From Paraburkholderia antibiotica (GTDB lineage: Bacteria; Pseudomonadota; Gammaproteobacteria; Burkholderiales; Burkholderiaceae), in assembly GCF_012927125.1 (NCBI RefSeq), contig NZ_JABBFZ010000007.1, positions 204,341 to 268,340 on the forward strand: 64,000 bases of DNA. Reading direction: 5' to 3'. Both the position numbers and the translations under genes were made by a program. The notes below the pieces were generated by a model. That model was not told where the DNA came from. It worked only from the letters and a program-made list of their open reading frames with translations, and made no database searches. Each line of letters starts with the position of its first letter. The first letter of the stretch is position 1. Positions 29,516 through 38,113 of the stretch are shown piece by piece.

Positions 29516-29618
29516 GCGCGGAGGCAATGCGCCTGTCCACGCTCACGCCCTATCCATGAAAAAATAGCGGATTGCGCGCGCCTCGCGGGTGCGCGAGTTC
29601 GTTCAACGAGGTCACACC

Positions 29619-29909
29619 ATGATTCAGAAACTGAGTTCCGACGAACGCACCCGGCAGTTGGCGAAGCTGACGGGCTGGCAAAGCATCGACGGACGCGATG
29701 CGATTCACCGCCACATCGAATTTGCGGATTTCAACGAGGCGTTCGGCTTCATGACGCGCGTCGCGATCAAGGCACAGGAAATGGATCACCACCCGGAGTG
29801 GTTCAACGTCTACAACCAGGTCGACATCACGTTATCCACGCATGAAGCGAGCGGCGTGACCGAACGCGACATCGCACTCGCGTCGTTCATCGACAGTATT
29901 ACCGTGTAA
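29619..29909 (+). CDS. phhB: pterin-4a-carbinolamine dehydratase
   Basis: The 96-residue protein carries the active-site pattern [16 protein letters not shown] and dehydrates the 4a-hydroxy-tetrahydropterin made by phenylalanine hydroxylase. The ATG at 29619 has a GAGGT ribosome site at a suitable distance. An earlier in-frame start at 29589 is not needed. It forms a two-gene unit with phhA. Confidence 0.95.
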   Translation: MIQKLSSDERTRQLAKLTGWQSIDGRDAIHRHIEFADFNEAFGFMTRVAIKAQEMDHHPEWFNVYNQVDITLSTHEASGVTERDIALASFIDSITV

Positions 29910-30014
29910 TACAAAAATTTGGCCGCGTTTTATGCGCGTTTACCTATCGCATGGCAGTCAATCCGGCCGGGATGAAAGGGCAATGCAGGCAATTCCCTGG
30001 GCAAACCTTCAGTT

Positions 30015-30239
30015 CTACAGGCTATTATTAAGTCGAACGTAAGATTCCCACGCCTGTTTTGCAATCGGGTCCAAACGATCCGGCGATAGCGATGTTTGAC
30101 GCTGTACAATCAGCAGCGCATACGGCTTGGAGAGCGCGCTTGCCTCCTTGCACAGAACGAGTTCGTCGCCGCCTGAAGGCGAGCGGGCACGCCAGAAGTT
30201 GATCGCGGCTTCCAGTTCGTGAATGCTGATCTCGGACAT
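30015..30239 (-). CDS. DUF3717 family small protein
   Basis: The 74-residue product begins MSEISIHELEAAINFWRARSP and matches my memory of the DUF3717 family of Burkholderiaceae, whose function is unknown. It is soluble and helical, with no signal peptide and no metal site. The frame continues upstream to 30428, but the region before 30239 overlaps the start of the divergent response regulator and is not family-like. It is divergent from the response-regulator gene. Confidence 0.75.
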   Translation of the reverse strand: MSEISIHELEAAINFWRARSPSGGDELVLCKEASALSKPYALLIVQRQTSLSPDRLDPIAKQAWESYVRLNNSL

Positions 30240-30388
30240 GACTTCGTGATGGCTAGCAAGGCGTTCCAGGACGGCTCGACAGCGGTTTCGTGGCGCGTTT
30301 TCCGCCGCTTCGCACGCTGCCTGTGCAGCAGGCGCCCCGGCGAACCGCTTGCCCAAACGCCTAAACCCATTGTACTTGAGCGAAATCC

Positions 30389-31075
30389 ATGCGACTCCTT
30401 CTGATCGAAGATGACCGTCCCATCGCACGCGGCATCCAAAGCAGTCTCGAACAAGCCGGCTTCACCGTCGACATGGTCCATGACGGCATCTTTGCCGAAC
30501 AGGCCCTCACGCAAAACCGCCACGAACTCGTGATCCTCGACCTCGGTCTGCCGGGCATCGACGGCATGACGCTGCTGTCGCGTTTCCGCCAGAGCAACCG
30601 CCACACGCCGGTGATCATCCTGACCGCGCGCGACGAACTGAACGACCGCGTGCAAGGCCTGAATTCCGGCGCCGACGACTACATGCTGAAGCCGTTCGAA
30701 CCCGCCGAACTCGAAGCGCGCATTCGCGCGGTGATGCGCCGCAGCGGTCCGCACGGCGACATGCCGCGTCCGGAAGTGTCGCTCGGTGGCGTGCGTCTGT
30801 CGGGTGTCGATCGCCGCATCTTCAATGACGACAAGCCGCTCGAACTGTCGCCGCGCGAATTCGCGGTGCTCGAAATGCTGTTGCTGCGTCATGGCCGCGT
30901 GGTCAGCAAGGCGCAGCTGCAAGATCATCTGACGCACTTCGGCGGCGATCTCGGCGATACCGCGATCGAAGTCTATGTGCACCGCGTGCGCAAGAAGCTC
31001 GAGAACTGCCGTGTCGAAATCGTCACCGTGCGTGGCTTTGGCTACCTGTTGCAGGAAATCCGCCAGGCTGCGTAA
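30389..31075 (+). CDS. OmpR-family response regulator (TctD/QseB-like)
   Basis: The 228-residue regulator has a receiver domain with the acidic pocket EDD at residues 7-9, phosphoacceptor Asp51 (ILDLGLPG) and Lys101 (MLKPFEP). A winged-helix DNA-binding domain ends VRGFGYLL. It is paired with the kinase 167 bp downstream. The gap between them has two GC-rich inverted repeats (31086-31107 and 31112-31128) that could attenuate kinase expression. Confidence 0.95.
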   Translation: MRLLLIEDDRPIARGIQSSLEQAGFTVDMVHDGIFAEQALTQNRHELVILDLGLPGIDGMTLLSRFRQSNRHTPVIILTARDELNDRVQGLNSGADDYMLKPFEPAELEARIRAVMRRSGPHGDMPRPEVSLGGVRLSGVDRRIFNDDKPLELSPREFAVLEMLLLRHGRVVSKAQLQDHLTHFGGDLGDTAIEVYVHRVRKKLENCRVEIVTVRGFGYLLQEIRQAA

Positions 31076-31242
31076 TCGCCGTGAAGGCCGCGCGTCGCGT
31101 CGCGGCCTGACGGCGCCAAACCGGCGCCGTGCGTCGGTTGCGCCCAACGCATCCGCTGCGCGCCGTGCCGGCGCCATGAACCTCTCAATGCGGCTCGCGC
31201 CGTTGTCCTCGCTGTTACCACCAACTTCCCGCGTGTACGACC

Positions 31243-32781
31243 ATGCCCCAGCCGGCCGCCGATAGTCTGCGCCGCACGCTGCTGCGGCGCCTCGCTGCTC
31301 CCCTCTCGCTGCTCGCACTGATGAGCGGCCTGATCGCTTACTGGCTCGCGTGGCAGTACACGCAGCACGTGGTCGACCGCTCGCTCGCCGACCTCGCCAC
31401 CGCGATCTCCAAACAGATCCAGATTGCCGGACCGGAAGCGTCGGTCACGGTGCCGCCACTCGCTCAGGCGATGTTCTCCGATCCGGTCGAACAGCTCGTC
31501 TACCGGATCAGCGACGGTGAGACCGAAATCGCCGGCGACCACAACCTGCCGCTGCAAGGCACCAACGTGCGGCGGATGCATTACGCGTATGTCTTCGAAA
31601 CGCAGCACGAGGGCGTGACCGTGCGCGTCGCGCAGGTGCGGGTCGATCAGCCGTCCGGCAATCCGATCGTCGTCGAGGTCGGCCAGCCGGTGCATCACCG
31701 TTTTCGCATCGCCGCCGAATTCCTGGTCGCGATCATGATGCCGTTGCTGTTGCTGCTGCTGGCCGGCTGGGTGATCGTGTGGCGCGTCGTCAATCAGCAG
31801 CTCAATCCGCTGACCGCGCTTGCGGATTCGCTAAACCGGCAGACTCACACGTCGCTCGAACCGGTCGACGAAACCTATGTGCCGGTCGAAATCCGTCCGC
31901 TCACCGGCGCGTTGAACGCGCTGCTCGATCGTCTGAAGTCCGCGCTCGATGCGCAACGCAAATTCATCGCCGACGCCGCGCATCAGCTGCGCACGCCGTT
32001 GACCGCGGTGAAGCTGCACGCCGAGCAGGCGGCCGTCGCGCGCGATCCGCAACAGACGCTGGCGGCCGTGCGCGAATTGCGCTCCGCCGCCGATCGCGCG
32101 GTGCGGCTGTCGAATCAGTTGCTGTCGCTCGCGCGCGCGGAGCCGGGCGAACAGGCCGCGCGCTTCGTCAACGTCGACATGGCCGCGCTCGCGTTCGACA
32201 CCGGCGCCGAATGGGTGCCGCGTGCGCTCGCCGTGCGTGTGGACCTCGGCTTCCAGCGTCTCGACGATCCGGCGAACGATCACCCGCTGATGGCGCGTGG
32301 CAATCCGGTGCTGCTGCATGAAGTGATCGCGAATCTGCTGGATAACGCGCTGAAGTACGTGCCGCCCTCGCGCATCGACGGCGGACGTATTACGGTGACG
32401 GTATCTCAAACGCTGATCGACGATCTGCGCATGGCGGAGATCGTCGTCGAAGATAATGGGCCCGGCGTGCCGCATTCGCAGCAGGTGGATCTGTTCAAGC
32501 GCTTTTTCCGCGGCGACGGGCAGAGCGAAGCCGGCGTCGATAGCGGCGCGGGTCTGGGCCTCGCGATCGTCCACGACATCATGGTGCTGCACCACGGCAG
32601 CGTGCATTACGAAGATGCACCGGAAGGCGGTGCACGCTTTATCGTGCGGGTTCCGCTGCTGCCCGCAGGTACGTCGGCCGGTACGCCCGACAGCACCACG
32701 ACCGCCGCGACCACCACGAACGATGCCGACGCGCGACGCCTGGCAAAAAAACCGGCGCCCTCGGCGCCGGTGGATCTGTAG
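31243..32781 (+). CDS. sensor histidine kinase (TctE-like)
   Basis: This 512-residue membrane kinase has a first membrane segment (about residues 18-38), a periplasmic sensor of the 2CSK_N type (40-155), a second membrane segment (157-180) and a HAMP region. It then has a HisKA box with His247 in DAAHQLRTPL and an ATPase domain with N and G boxes (NLLDNALKYV; DNGPGVP; GAGLGLAI). 2CSK_N kinases often sense tricarboxylates. The last 30 codons are low-complexity, and their DNA forms a minus-strand terminator. Confidence 0.94.
   Translation: MPQPAADSLRRTLLRRLAAPLSLLALMSGLIAYWLAWQYTQHVVDRSLADLATAISKQIQIAGPEASVTVPPLAQAMFSDPVEQLVYRISDGETEIAGDHNLPLQGTNVRRMHYAYVFETQHEGVTVRVAQVRVDQPSGNPIVVEVGQPVHHRFRIAAEFLVAIMMPLLLLLLAGWVIVWRVVNQQLNPLTALADSLNRQTHTSLEPVDETYVPVEIRPLTGALNALLDRLKSALDAQRKFIADAAHQLRTPLTAVKLHAEQAAVARDPQQTLAAVRELRSAADRAVRLSNQLLSLARAEPGEQAARFVNVDMAALAFDTGAEWVPRALAVRVDLGFQRLDDPANDHPLMARGNPVLLHEVIANLLDNALKYVPPSRIDGGRITVTVSQTLIDDLRMAEIVVEDNGPGVPHSQQVDLFKRFFRGDGQSEAGVDSGAGLGLAIVHDIMVLHHGSVHYEDAPEGGARFIVRVPLLPAGTSAGTPDSTTTAATTTNDADARRLAKKPAPSAPVDL
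32745..32771 (-). terminator. intrinsic terminator of the SET gene, inside the kinase coding sequence
   Basis: ACCGGCGCC and GGCGCCGGT form a 9-bp stem with a 3-base loop, followed on the minus strand by seven T residues. It lies 145 bp past the SET-gene stop and within the last ten codons of the convergent histidine kinase. Confidence 0.85.
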
Positions 32782-32915
32782 CAAGGTAAAGCGCGCCGCG
32801 CGAACTGCTTCGACTCTGACGATCAGACGGACGGTTCGCGCGACGCGATCAACGCCTCCTAATCAAAGCACCCGATAGATTCAATCCACCCGGCCCGCGC
32901 GGCACCCACCACCGC

Positions 32916-33455
32916 TCACTTCTTCTTCGCTTTCTTCGTCGACTTGCTCGTCGACTTGCTGGACTTGTCCGCCTTGCCGGACTCCTTGCCTTTACCCGAT
33001 TTGCCTTCTTCCGGCGGCGCCAGCATCGTGCCGCGACACTTGCGCGCGCCGCAACGGCATTCGTATTCCTTCTTCAGCTTCTTCGTCTGACGCGCGTCGA
33101 TCACGAGGCCGTAGTCGTAAAAAAGCTCTTCGCCTTCGGCGATATCGTGCAGCGCGTGCACGTACACGTGCCCGTCGATCTCCTCGGCCTCGCAGTTCGG
33201 CGCGCACGAATGATTGATCCAGCGCGCGCTATTGCCGTCCACCTTGCCGTCGATCACCTTGCCGTTGTCGAGCGCGAAGTAGAACGTGTGATTCGGTTCG
33301 GCCGGATTGTGCGGATGACGGCGCAATGCTTCTTTCCAGGAGATCCGCTCGCCCTTGTATTCGATCAGCCGCTCGCCGGCGGCAATGGGTTCGAGGGCAA
33401 ACACGCCTTTGCCGTGCACACCCGAACGGCGCACGGCGATCCTGCGTGAATTCAT
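32916..33455 (-). CDS. SET-domain protein-lysine N-methyltransferase
   Basis: The 179-residue protein shows the SET signature motifs GVHGKGVFA (12-20), NHSCAPNC (81-88) and ELFYDYG (110-116), plus a CRCG...C post-SET zinc cluster (Cys133, 135, 140 with Cys88). A 29-residue Lys/Ser tail (151-179) resembles histone-like tails. SET enzymes transfer methyl groups from SAM to lysines; bacterial ones include secreted effectors. There is no signal peptide or secretion gene next to it. The ATG at 33455 has AGGA upstream. Confidence 0.9.
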   Translation of the reverse strand: MNSRRIAVRRSGVHGKGVFALEPIAAGERLIEYKGERISWKEALRRHPHNPAEPNHTFYFALDNGKVIDGKVDGNSARWINHSCAPNCEAEEIDGHVYVHALHDIAEGEELFYDYGLVIDARQTKKLKKEYECRCGARKCRGTMLAPPEEGKSGKGKESGKADKSSKSTSKSTKKAKKK

Positions 33456-33666
33456 TGAATGAATCCTTGTGAAGAACTGGGGATGAAATCGGGCAATCGT
33501 CAGCCACGTCTTGCGCGCGGATTTTCCTGACGCGGATAGCAAACGCGGCGCCCTGCGAGCGCCGCGTCGACGTGCGACGCACCATGCGCCACAACCGGAA
33601 TCCTACACGCTGTCGATGGCATCGTTCAACCGTCGAACGATGCGTTTGCCCGGTGTGCGGTGGGCG

Positions 33667-34779
33667 TCATCGTTGACCAAACGAAATGTCGCCGAACAGC
33701 GCCTTCTGCTCGCGCGGCTGCGAGCGCCAGTACTGCGGCGGCGCTTCGACCGTGGCGCCGAGTTGCGCCGCCGCGTGCCACGGCCAGCGCGGGTTGTAGA
33801 GCAGCGCACGAGCGAGCGCGATCAGATCGGCGTCGCCCGCTTCGATCAGTTGCTCCGCATGCAGCGGATCGGTAATCAGACCGACGCCGATCGTCGTGAG
33901 GCCGGTCGCATGCTTGACCGCCTTGGCGAACGGAATCTGATAGCCCGGTTCGAGCGGAATTTTCTGCAGCGGCGACACCCCGCCCGACGATACGTCGATC
34001 CAGTCGCAGCCGCGCTTTTCGAGCTCGTGCGCGAACGCGATCGTGTCTTCGAGCGTCCAGCCGCCATCGACCCAGTCGGTTGCCGATACGCGCACGCCGA
34101 CCGGTTTGTCGGCCGGGAATGCAGCACGCACGATGTCGAAGATTTCGAGCGGGAAACGCATGCGGTTTTCGAGCGAGCCGCCGTATTCATCGTCGCGCTG
34201 ATTCGCGATCGGCGACAGGAACTGATGCAGCAGATAGCCATGCGCCGCATGCACCTCGAGTGCATCGATGCCAAGACGCGCGGCACGGCGCGCCGAGGCG
34301 CCGAACGCTTCGCGGATCCGGTTCAGACCGGCGACGTCGAGCGCGAGCGGCGGCTCCTCGCCCGGCTTATGCGGCAATGCCGACGGCGCGTGCGGCAGCC
34401 AGCCGCCCTGCGCGACCGGAATCAGCTGACCGCCGTCCCAAGGCGCGTGGCTCGACGCCTTGCGGCCGGCATGCGCGAGCTGCATCGTCACGTTGATATG
34501 CGAATGCTTGCGGATCGCGGCCAGCACCGGTACGAGCGCGGCTTCGGTCGTGTCGTCCCACAAGCCGAGATCGCCCGGGGTGATGCGGCCATCCGGCTCG
34601 ACCGCGGTCGCTTCGATGCACAGCATGCCCGCGCCGGACAGCGCAAGGCTGCCGAGGTGAATCATGTGCCATGCGGTCGCCTCGCCGCGTTCGGCAGAGT
34701 ACTGGCACATCGGGGATACGACGATACGATTAGGAAGCGTCACGCTACGCAGCGTGAGCGGAGAAAAAAGCGCGCTCAT
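33667..34779 (-). CDS. NADH:flavin oxidoreductase, old yellow enzyme family
   Basis: The 370-residue FMN enzyme of the YqjM-like group has a TIM barrel beginning LFSPLTLRSVTLPNRIVVSPMC and containing the HAAHGYLLHQFLSP substrate-binding motif. It ends with the phosphate-binding ALARALLYNPRWPWHAA stretch. The family reduces activated C=C bonds of enones, nitro compounds and related electrophiles with NADPH. The start at 34779 fits the family. It lies 73 bp downstream of the amidotransferase gene. The physiological substrate is unknown. Confidence 0.94.
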   Translation of the reverse strand: MSALFSPLTLRSVTLPNRIVVSPMCQYSAERGEATAWHMIHLGSLALSGAGMLCIEATAVEPDGRITPGDLGLWDDTTEAALVPVLAAIRKHSHINVTMQLAHAGRKASSHAPWDGGQLIPVAQGGWLPHAPSALPHKPGEEPPLALDVAGLNRIREAFGASARRAARLGIDALEVHAAHGYLLHQFLSPIANQRDDEYGGSLENRMRFPLEIFDIVRAAFPADKPVGVRVSATDWVDGGWTLEDTIAFAHELEKRGCDWIDVSSGGVSPLQKIPLEPGYQIPFAKAVKHATGLTTIGVGLITDPLHAEQLIEAGDADLIALARALLYNPRWPWHAAAQLGATVEAPPQYWRSQPREQKALFGDISFGQR

Positions 34780-34852
34780 GGATTCGCCCAGTGAAAACCC
34801 GAGAGCGATCGAGCATAGCACTGCAAGCGGTTTAATGCATGAACGTGGCGGC

Positions 34853-35566
34853 TCAGGCCTTCGGCTCGACGCTATCGAGCCATTCATCGAACATACGGCG
34901 CGCGGCGGCTTCGAGTGCGGGACCGTGTTGCGCGGTGTCGGCGCGTAGCGCGCGCGCATCGATGCCATGGCCGGCCAGTTCGCTCGCATTGCCGATCAGC
35001 CAGGGCTCAAAACGGTCGGTGCGAATCTCGGGATGACACTGCAGACCGAGCACGTGCTTGCCCCAGGCGAACGCCTGGTTCTCGCAGGCGGGGGTCGATG
35101 CGAGACGTGTCGCGCCGGCGGGAAGCTCGAAGGTCTCGCCGTGCCAATGCAGCATCGACGTATGCTCGCCGTCCAGATGACGCAGCGGCGAAGCGCGGCC
35201 GGCATCGGTGAGCGTGAGTGGGGTCCAGCCGAGTTCGGCTTGCGCCGCGGGATAGAGGCGAGCACCGAGCGCCCGCGCGATCAGCTGTGCGCCGAGGCAG
35301 ATGCCCAGCGTCGGCAGACCGGCCGCGATGCGTTTTTCGATCATCGCGAGCAGCGGCGCGAGCGTTGGATACAGCGCGTCGTCGGTGGCGCTGATTGGGC
35401 CGCCGAGCACCACCATCAAAGAGGCCGAAACCGGATTGGGTGCCTCGATACGGGCGACCCCGACGTCGAGATAACGGACCGGACGTCCACGTTCGCCAAG
35501 CACGAGTTCCAGACTACCCAGATCCTCGAAGTGCACATGGCGAATGGCCAATACTTCGCGATTCAT
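34853..35566 (-). CDS. class I glutamine amidotransferase
   Basis: The 237-residue stand-alone glutaminase-type domain has nucleophile Cys90 in GICLGAQ and the His178/Glu180 pair in QCHPEI. The family resembles the GMP-synthase amidotransferase domain; here there is no synthetase partner. It may act on gamma-glutamyl compounds such as gamma-glutamyl polyamines. It lies between the old yellow enzyme and a MarR regulator, all on the minus strand. Confidence 0.9.
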   Translation of the reverse strand: MNREVLAIRHVHFEDLGSLELVLGERGRPVRYLDVGVARIEAPNPVSASLMVVLGGPISATDDALYPTLAPLLAMIEKRIAAGLPTLGICLGAQLIARALGARLYPAAQAELGWTPLTLTDAGRASPLRHLDGEHTSMLHWHGETFELPAGATRLASTPACENQAFAWGKHVLGLQCHPEIRTDRFEPWLIGNASELAGHGIDARALRADTAQHGPALEAAARRMFDEWLDSVEPKA

Positions 35567-35711
35567 CGGCCTGCCCTACCTTCAGGTTAACTAAGGACTT
35601 GCCGCCAACGACCGGGTCATTGCACAGCGCTAGCCGGCAGACAGGCGGCAGTGCCGCCCGCCGTTTGCCGGCGAGGCCATGTTAGCGGATTGCTCCGGAA
35701 AATGCCCCTTT

Positions 35712-36350
35712 TTACTGGGCGAAGATCTTCCAGGTTTTCTTCTGGCTGGCGACGTCCGCGGTTTCGTGCACGGAGCAGTCGAGACGCAGATCGGTGTCCG
35801 ACATGTTCAGGTCGAGCAGCGCGCAGTGATGCGGCGTCTTCTTCGGGTTCTTGCTCGGCTGGAAATGCGAGCAGCTTAAGCACATACGATGCGACGGGAT
35901 CGTGTTTTGCGCTTCGAGCAGATAGATGGTCTTGAGCAGCGTGCGGTAGAACACGGCCTGCTCGTCGTCGCGCAGCGTGCCGACGGCCTTGCTCAGGAAC
36001 TCCGGCCATTGCGCCGCGCGCTTCGCGGCGGTGCGGCCACGCGAGGTCAGGCGAACCGCGAGTGCGCGACCGTCGTCGAGCGCACGACGCTTTTCGACGA
36101 GGCCCTTGGTTTCGAGCGTGCTCACCGCGTCGCTGGTGGTGGCAGCGGTCAACGCCGTTTCACGCGCGATTTCGCCGAGACGCATCGGTCCCTTGCGCTG
36201 CATCAAAAGCACGAGGATTTCGCCCTGGGTCGGCGTGAGGCCTGCGCCTTCCGCCCATTCCCAAGCCTGGCTTCGCATCGCCGTGCTCAATCGCAAGAGG
36301 CTGTGGGTCACTCGCCCGGCTGCCTGTTCTCCGTATACACCTTCGCTCAT
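35712..36350 (-). CDS. MarR-family regulator with C-terminal cysteine cluster
   Basis: Residues 10-145 are a MarR winged helix (LTPTQGEILVLLMQRKGPMRLGEIARETALTAAT). The last 65 residues add an unusual domain with Cys157, Cys160, Cys176 and Cys192 and nearby histidines (HRMCLSC, THHCALLD-like, RLDCSVH). That suggests a zinc or iron-sulfur site, or a thiol sensor. At 212 residues it is much longer than a plain MarR protein (about 140-160). It may control the neighbouring oxidoreductase and amidotransferase, or act elsewhere. Confidence 0.88.
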   Translation of the reverse strand: MSEGVYGEQAAGRVTHSLLRLSTAMRSQAWEWAEGAGLTPTQGEILVLLMQRKGPMRLGEIARETALTAATTSDAVSTLETKGLVEKRRALDDGRALAVRLTSRGRTAAKRAAQWPEFLSKAVGTLRDDEQAVFYRTLLKTIYLLEAQNTIPSHRMCLSCSHFQPSKNPKKTPHHCALLDLNMSDTDLRLDCSVHETADVASQKKTWKIFAQ

Positions 36351-36844
36351 AATCTTCGATTCGTTTATTTACCGCTTTCGTGCACTGCCGGCGAACTGCC
36401 TGCCGTGCGTGCCCGTTGCGTGTGTGGGGTAGCTTCGCCCAACCGCGGACGAAACCGTTTTTCTACTATCTCAAAAATTTACCGCCTCGGAAGCTCTGAA
36501 GCGGCGAAAACGACATTCTATTCGAGAGCGGCAAATCGTACAGCTAACTTATCCAACGGATGCTGTGGATAATCAGGGGAAAACGTTTGGACAGCCTGTG
36601 TACTGTTTGCAGACAAGTACTTGCAGCATGTCGAACGTTTCCTCGGTTGTGCTTGCCTGGGGGCCTGCGACACACGTCCGACGCGCCCACTTATCATTTC
36701 CCCAGCGTGTTGACTTTGCAAGAAATTATTCAGTTGTCCACAGGCTTCGACAATGCTTGTTAACGACTACTACGTTTGTATACGTAAACTTTCGAAAAAT
36801 CTGAAGGGCCGGGCGCGCAAAAAAACCTAAAAATTTCTTACAAA
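36351..36844. other. AT-rich gene-free region with DnaA boxes
   Basis: Between the MarR gene and the YbdK gene lies about 570 bp of AT-rich DNA without a credible gene. It carries a perfect DnaA box (TGTGGATAA, 36564-36572), a one-mismatch box (TTGTCCACA, 36734-36742), a weaker TTATCCAAC (36549-36557), a GTTAAC at 36759 and a GTATAC at 36778. The same elements recur at 39.8-40.3 kb. It may be part of, or an accessory to, the replication origin. Confidence 0.5.
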
Positions 36845-36867
36845 AAAACCCGCGCGCGGCGGGTTTT
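36842..36867 (-). terminator. intrinsic terminator after YbdK gene
   Basis: AAAACCCGC and GCGGGTTTT form a 9-bp stem with a 5-base loop. On the minus strand it is followed by a run of T residues. It starts 55 bp past the stop of the gene at 36922. Confidence 0.88.
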
Positions 36868-36921
36868 GTCGAAAGCTCACGTTGTGACGCAAGCGAACAG
36901 GCTCTGGCGTAGCCCGCGCGA

Positions 36922-38037
36922 TTACACACGCCATTGCAAACATTGTTGCCGCACCGCTTCGTGCAAGGACTTTTCCTGTGCAACTACGCTGCGTAGCCAC
37001 GTCGCATCGTTGACCTGACCACGAGCGATTGCACCTATTTCGGCCAACGCGTTAGTCGAACCGAGCGCCTCGGCATGCGGGCCGATCTGTTCGAGCGTTT
37101 CGAGAATATCTTCGGAAATCGTCTTGCGTTCGCCCGTTTGCGGATTGATGCAGGTGCCGCCGAGCCCGAAGCGACACGCTTCGAAGCGGTTGAACGTGTA
37201 GACCAGATAGTCGTCTTCCTTCGGCATGATCGGTTTGTCGAGCAGCAGATGGCGCGCGAGCGTCTGGATGTAGCAGGCGATCGCAGCAGCCCGGTCCACC
37301 GAAAACGGCGTATCCATTACGCGTACTTCGATCGTGCCGAAACCCGGCTTCGGCCGGATGTCCCAGTAGAAATCCTTCATGCTGTTGACCACGCCGGTGT
37401 GGACCATCTTCGAGAAATATTCCTCGAAGCTGTCCCACGTCAACACGAACGGTGCGCGGCCGGACAACGGAAACGCGAACACGGAATTCAGGCGTGCCGA
37501 ATGAAATCCGGTATCGACGCCCTGCACGAACGGCGACGACGCCGACAACGCGATGAAATGCGGAATGAAGCGCGACATCGAATGCAGCAGATACAGCGCG
37601 CTGTTCGGATCCGGGCAGCCGATGTGCACGTGCTGGCCGAACACCGTGAACTGCTTCGCGAGATAGCCGTACAGCTCGGAAAGATACTGGAAGCGCGGCG
37701 TATCGACGATCTGCCGCTCGCTCCATTGCTGGAACGCATGCGTGCCGCCGCCGCACAGGCCGACGTTCAGATGATCGGCGGCGGACACCAGCGTGTCGCG
37801 AATCTTGCGCAGATCGGTCACCGCCTGTTCGTGCGACGTGCAGATGCCGGTCGACAGCTCGATCATGCTCTCGGTGATTTCCGGCGTGATATTGCCGGGG
37901 ATTTTTTCATCCTTGATGAGGCGCAGCAGATCGGTGCCGGCTTTGGTCAGATCATAGTCGTGCGTATTGACGATCTGCATTTCGAGTTCGATACCGAAGG
38001 TGAACGGTTTCGAATCGATGAAGGGTTCGAGTGACAT
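36922..38037 (-). CDS. YbdK-family carboxylate-amine ligase
   Basis: The 371-residue protein of the glutamate-cysteine ligase type 2 family starts [20 protein letters not shown] and has the [14 protein letters not shown] and [11 protein letters not shown] motifs of the active site. Family members show weak gamma-glutamylcysteine ligase activity, so a role in glutathione synthesis is possible but uncertain. An AGGGGA ribosome site precedes the ATG. It lies 76 bp downstream of the antiporter gene and ends at a strong terminator. Confidence 0.92.
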   Translation of the reverse strand: MSLEPFIDSKPFTFGIELEMQIVNTHDYDLTKAGTDLLRLIKDEKIPGNITPEITESMIELSTGICTSHEQAVTDLRKIRDTLVSAADHLNVGLCGGGTHAFQQWSERQIVDTPRFQYLSELYGYLAKQFTVFGQHVHIGCPDPNSALYLLHSMSRFIPHFIALSASSPFVQGVDTGFHSARLNSVFAFPLSGRAPFVLTWDSFEEYFSKMVHTGVVNSMKDFYWDIRPKPGFGTIEVRVMDTPFSVDRAAAIACYIQTLARHLLLDKPIMPKEDDYLVYTFNRFEACRFGLGGTCINPQTGERKTISEDILETLEQIGPHAEALGSTNALAEIGAIARGQVNDATWLRSVVAQEKSLHEAVRQQCLQWRV

Positions 38038-38113
38038 GGCGTCCCCTGAGTCAGGTCGTTTTTAAGCGAAGTGTTGAAACGGATTCTTCAAGCGCGTGTT
38101 GAACTCACCGCGC

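Noticed and set aside
29832..29840. DnaA-box-like TTATCCACG inside phhB
   Set aside because: Single isolated site with a mismatch, within coding sequence.
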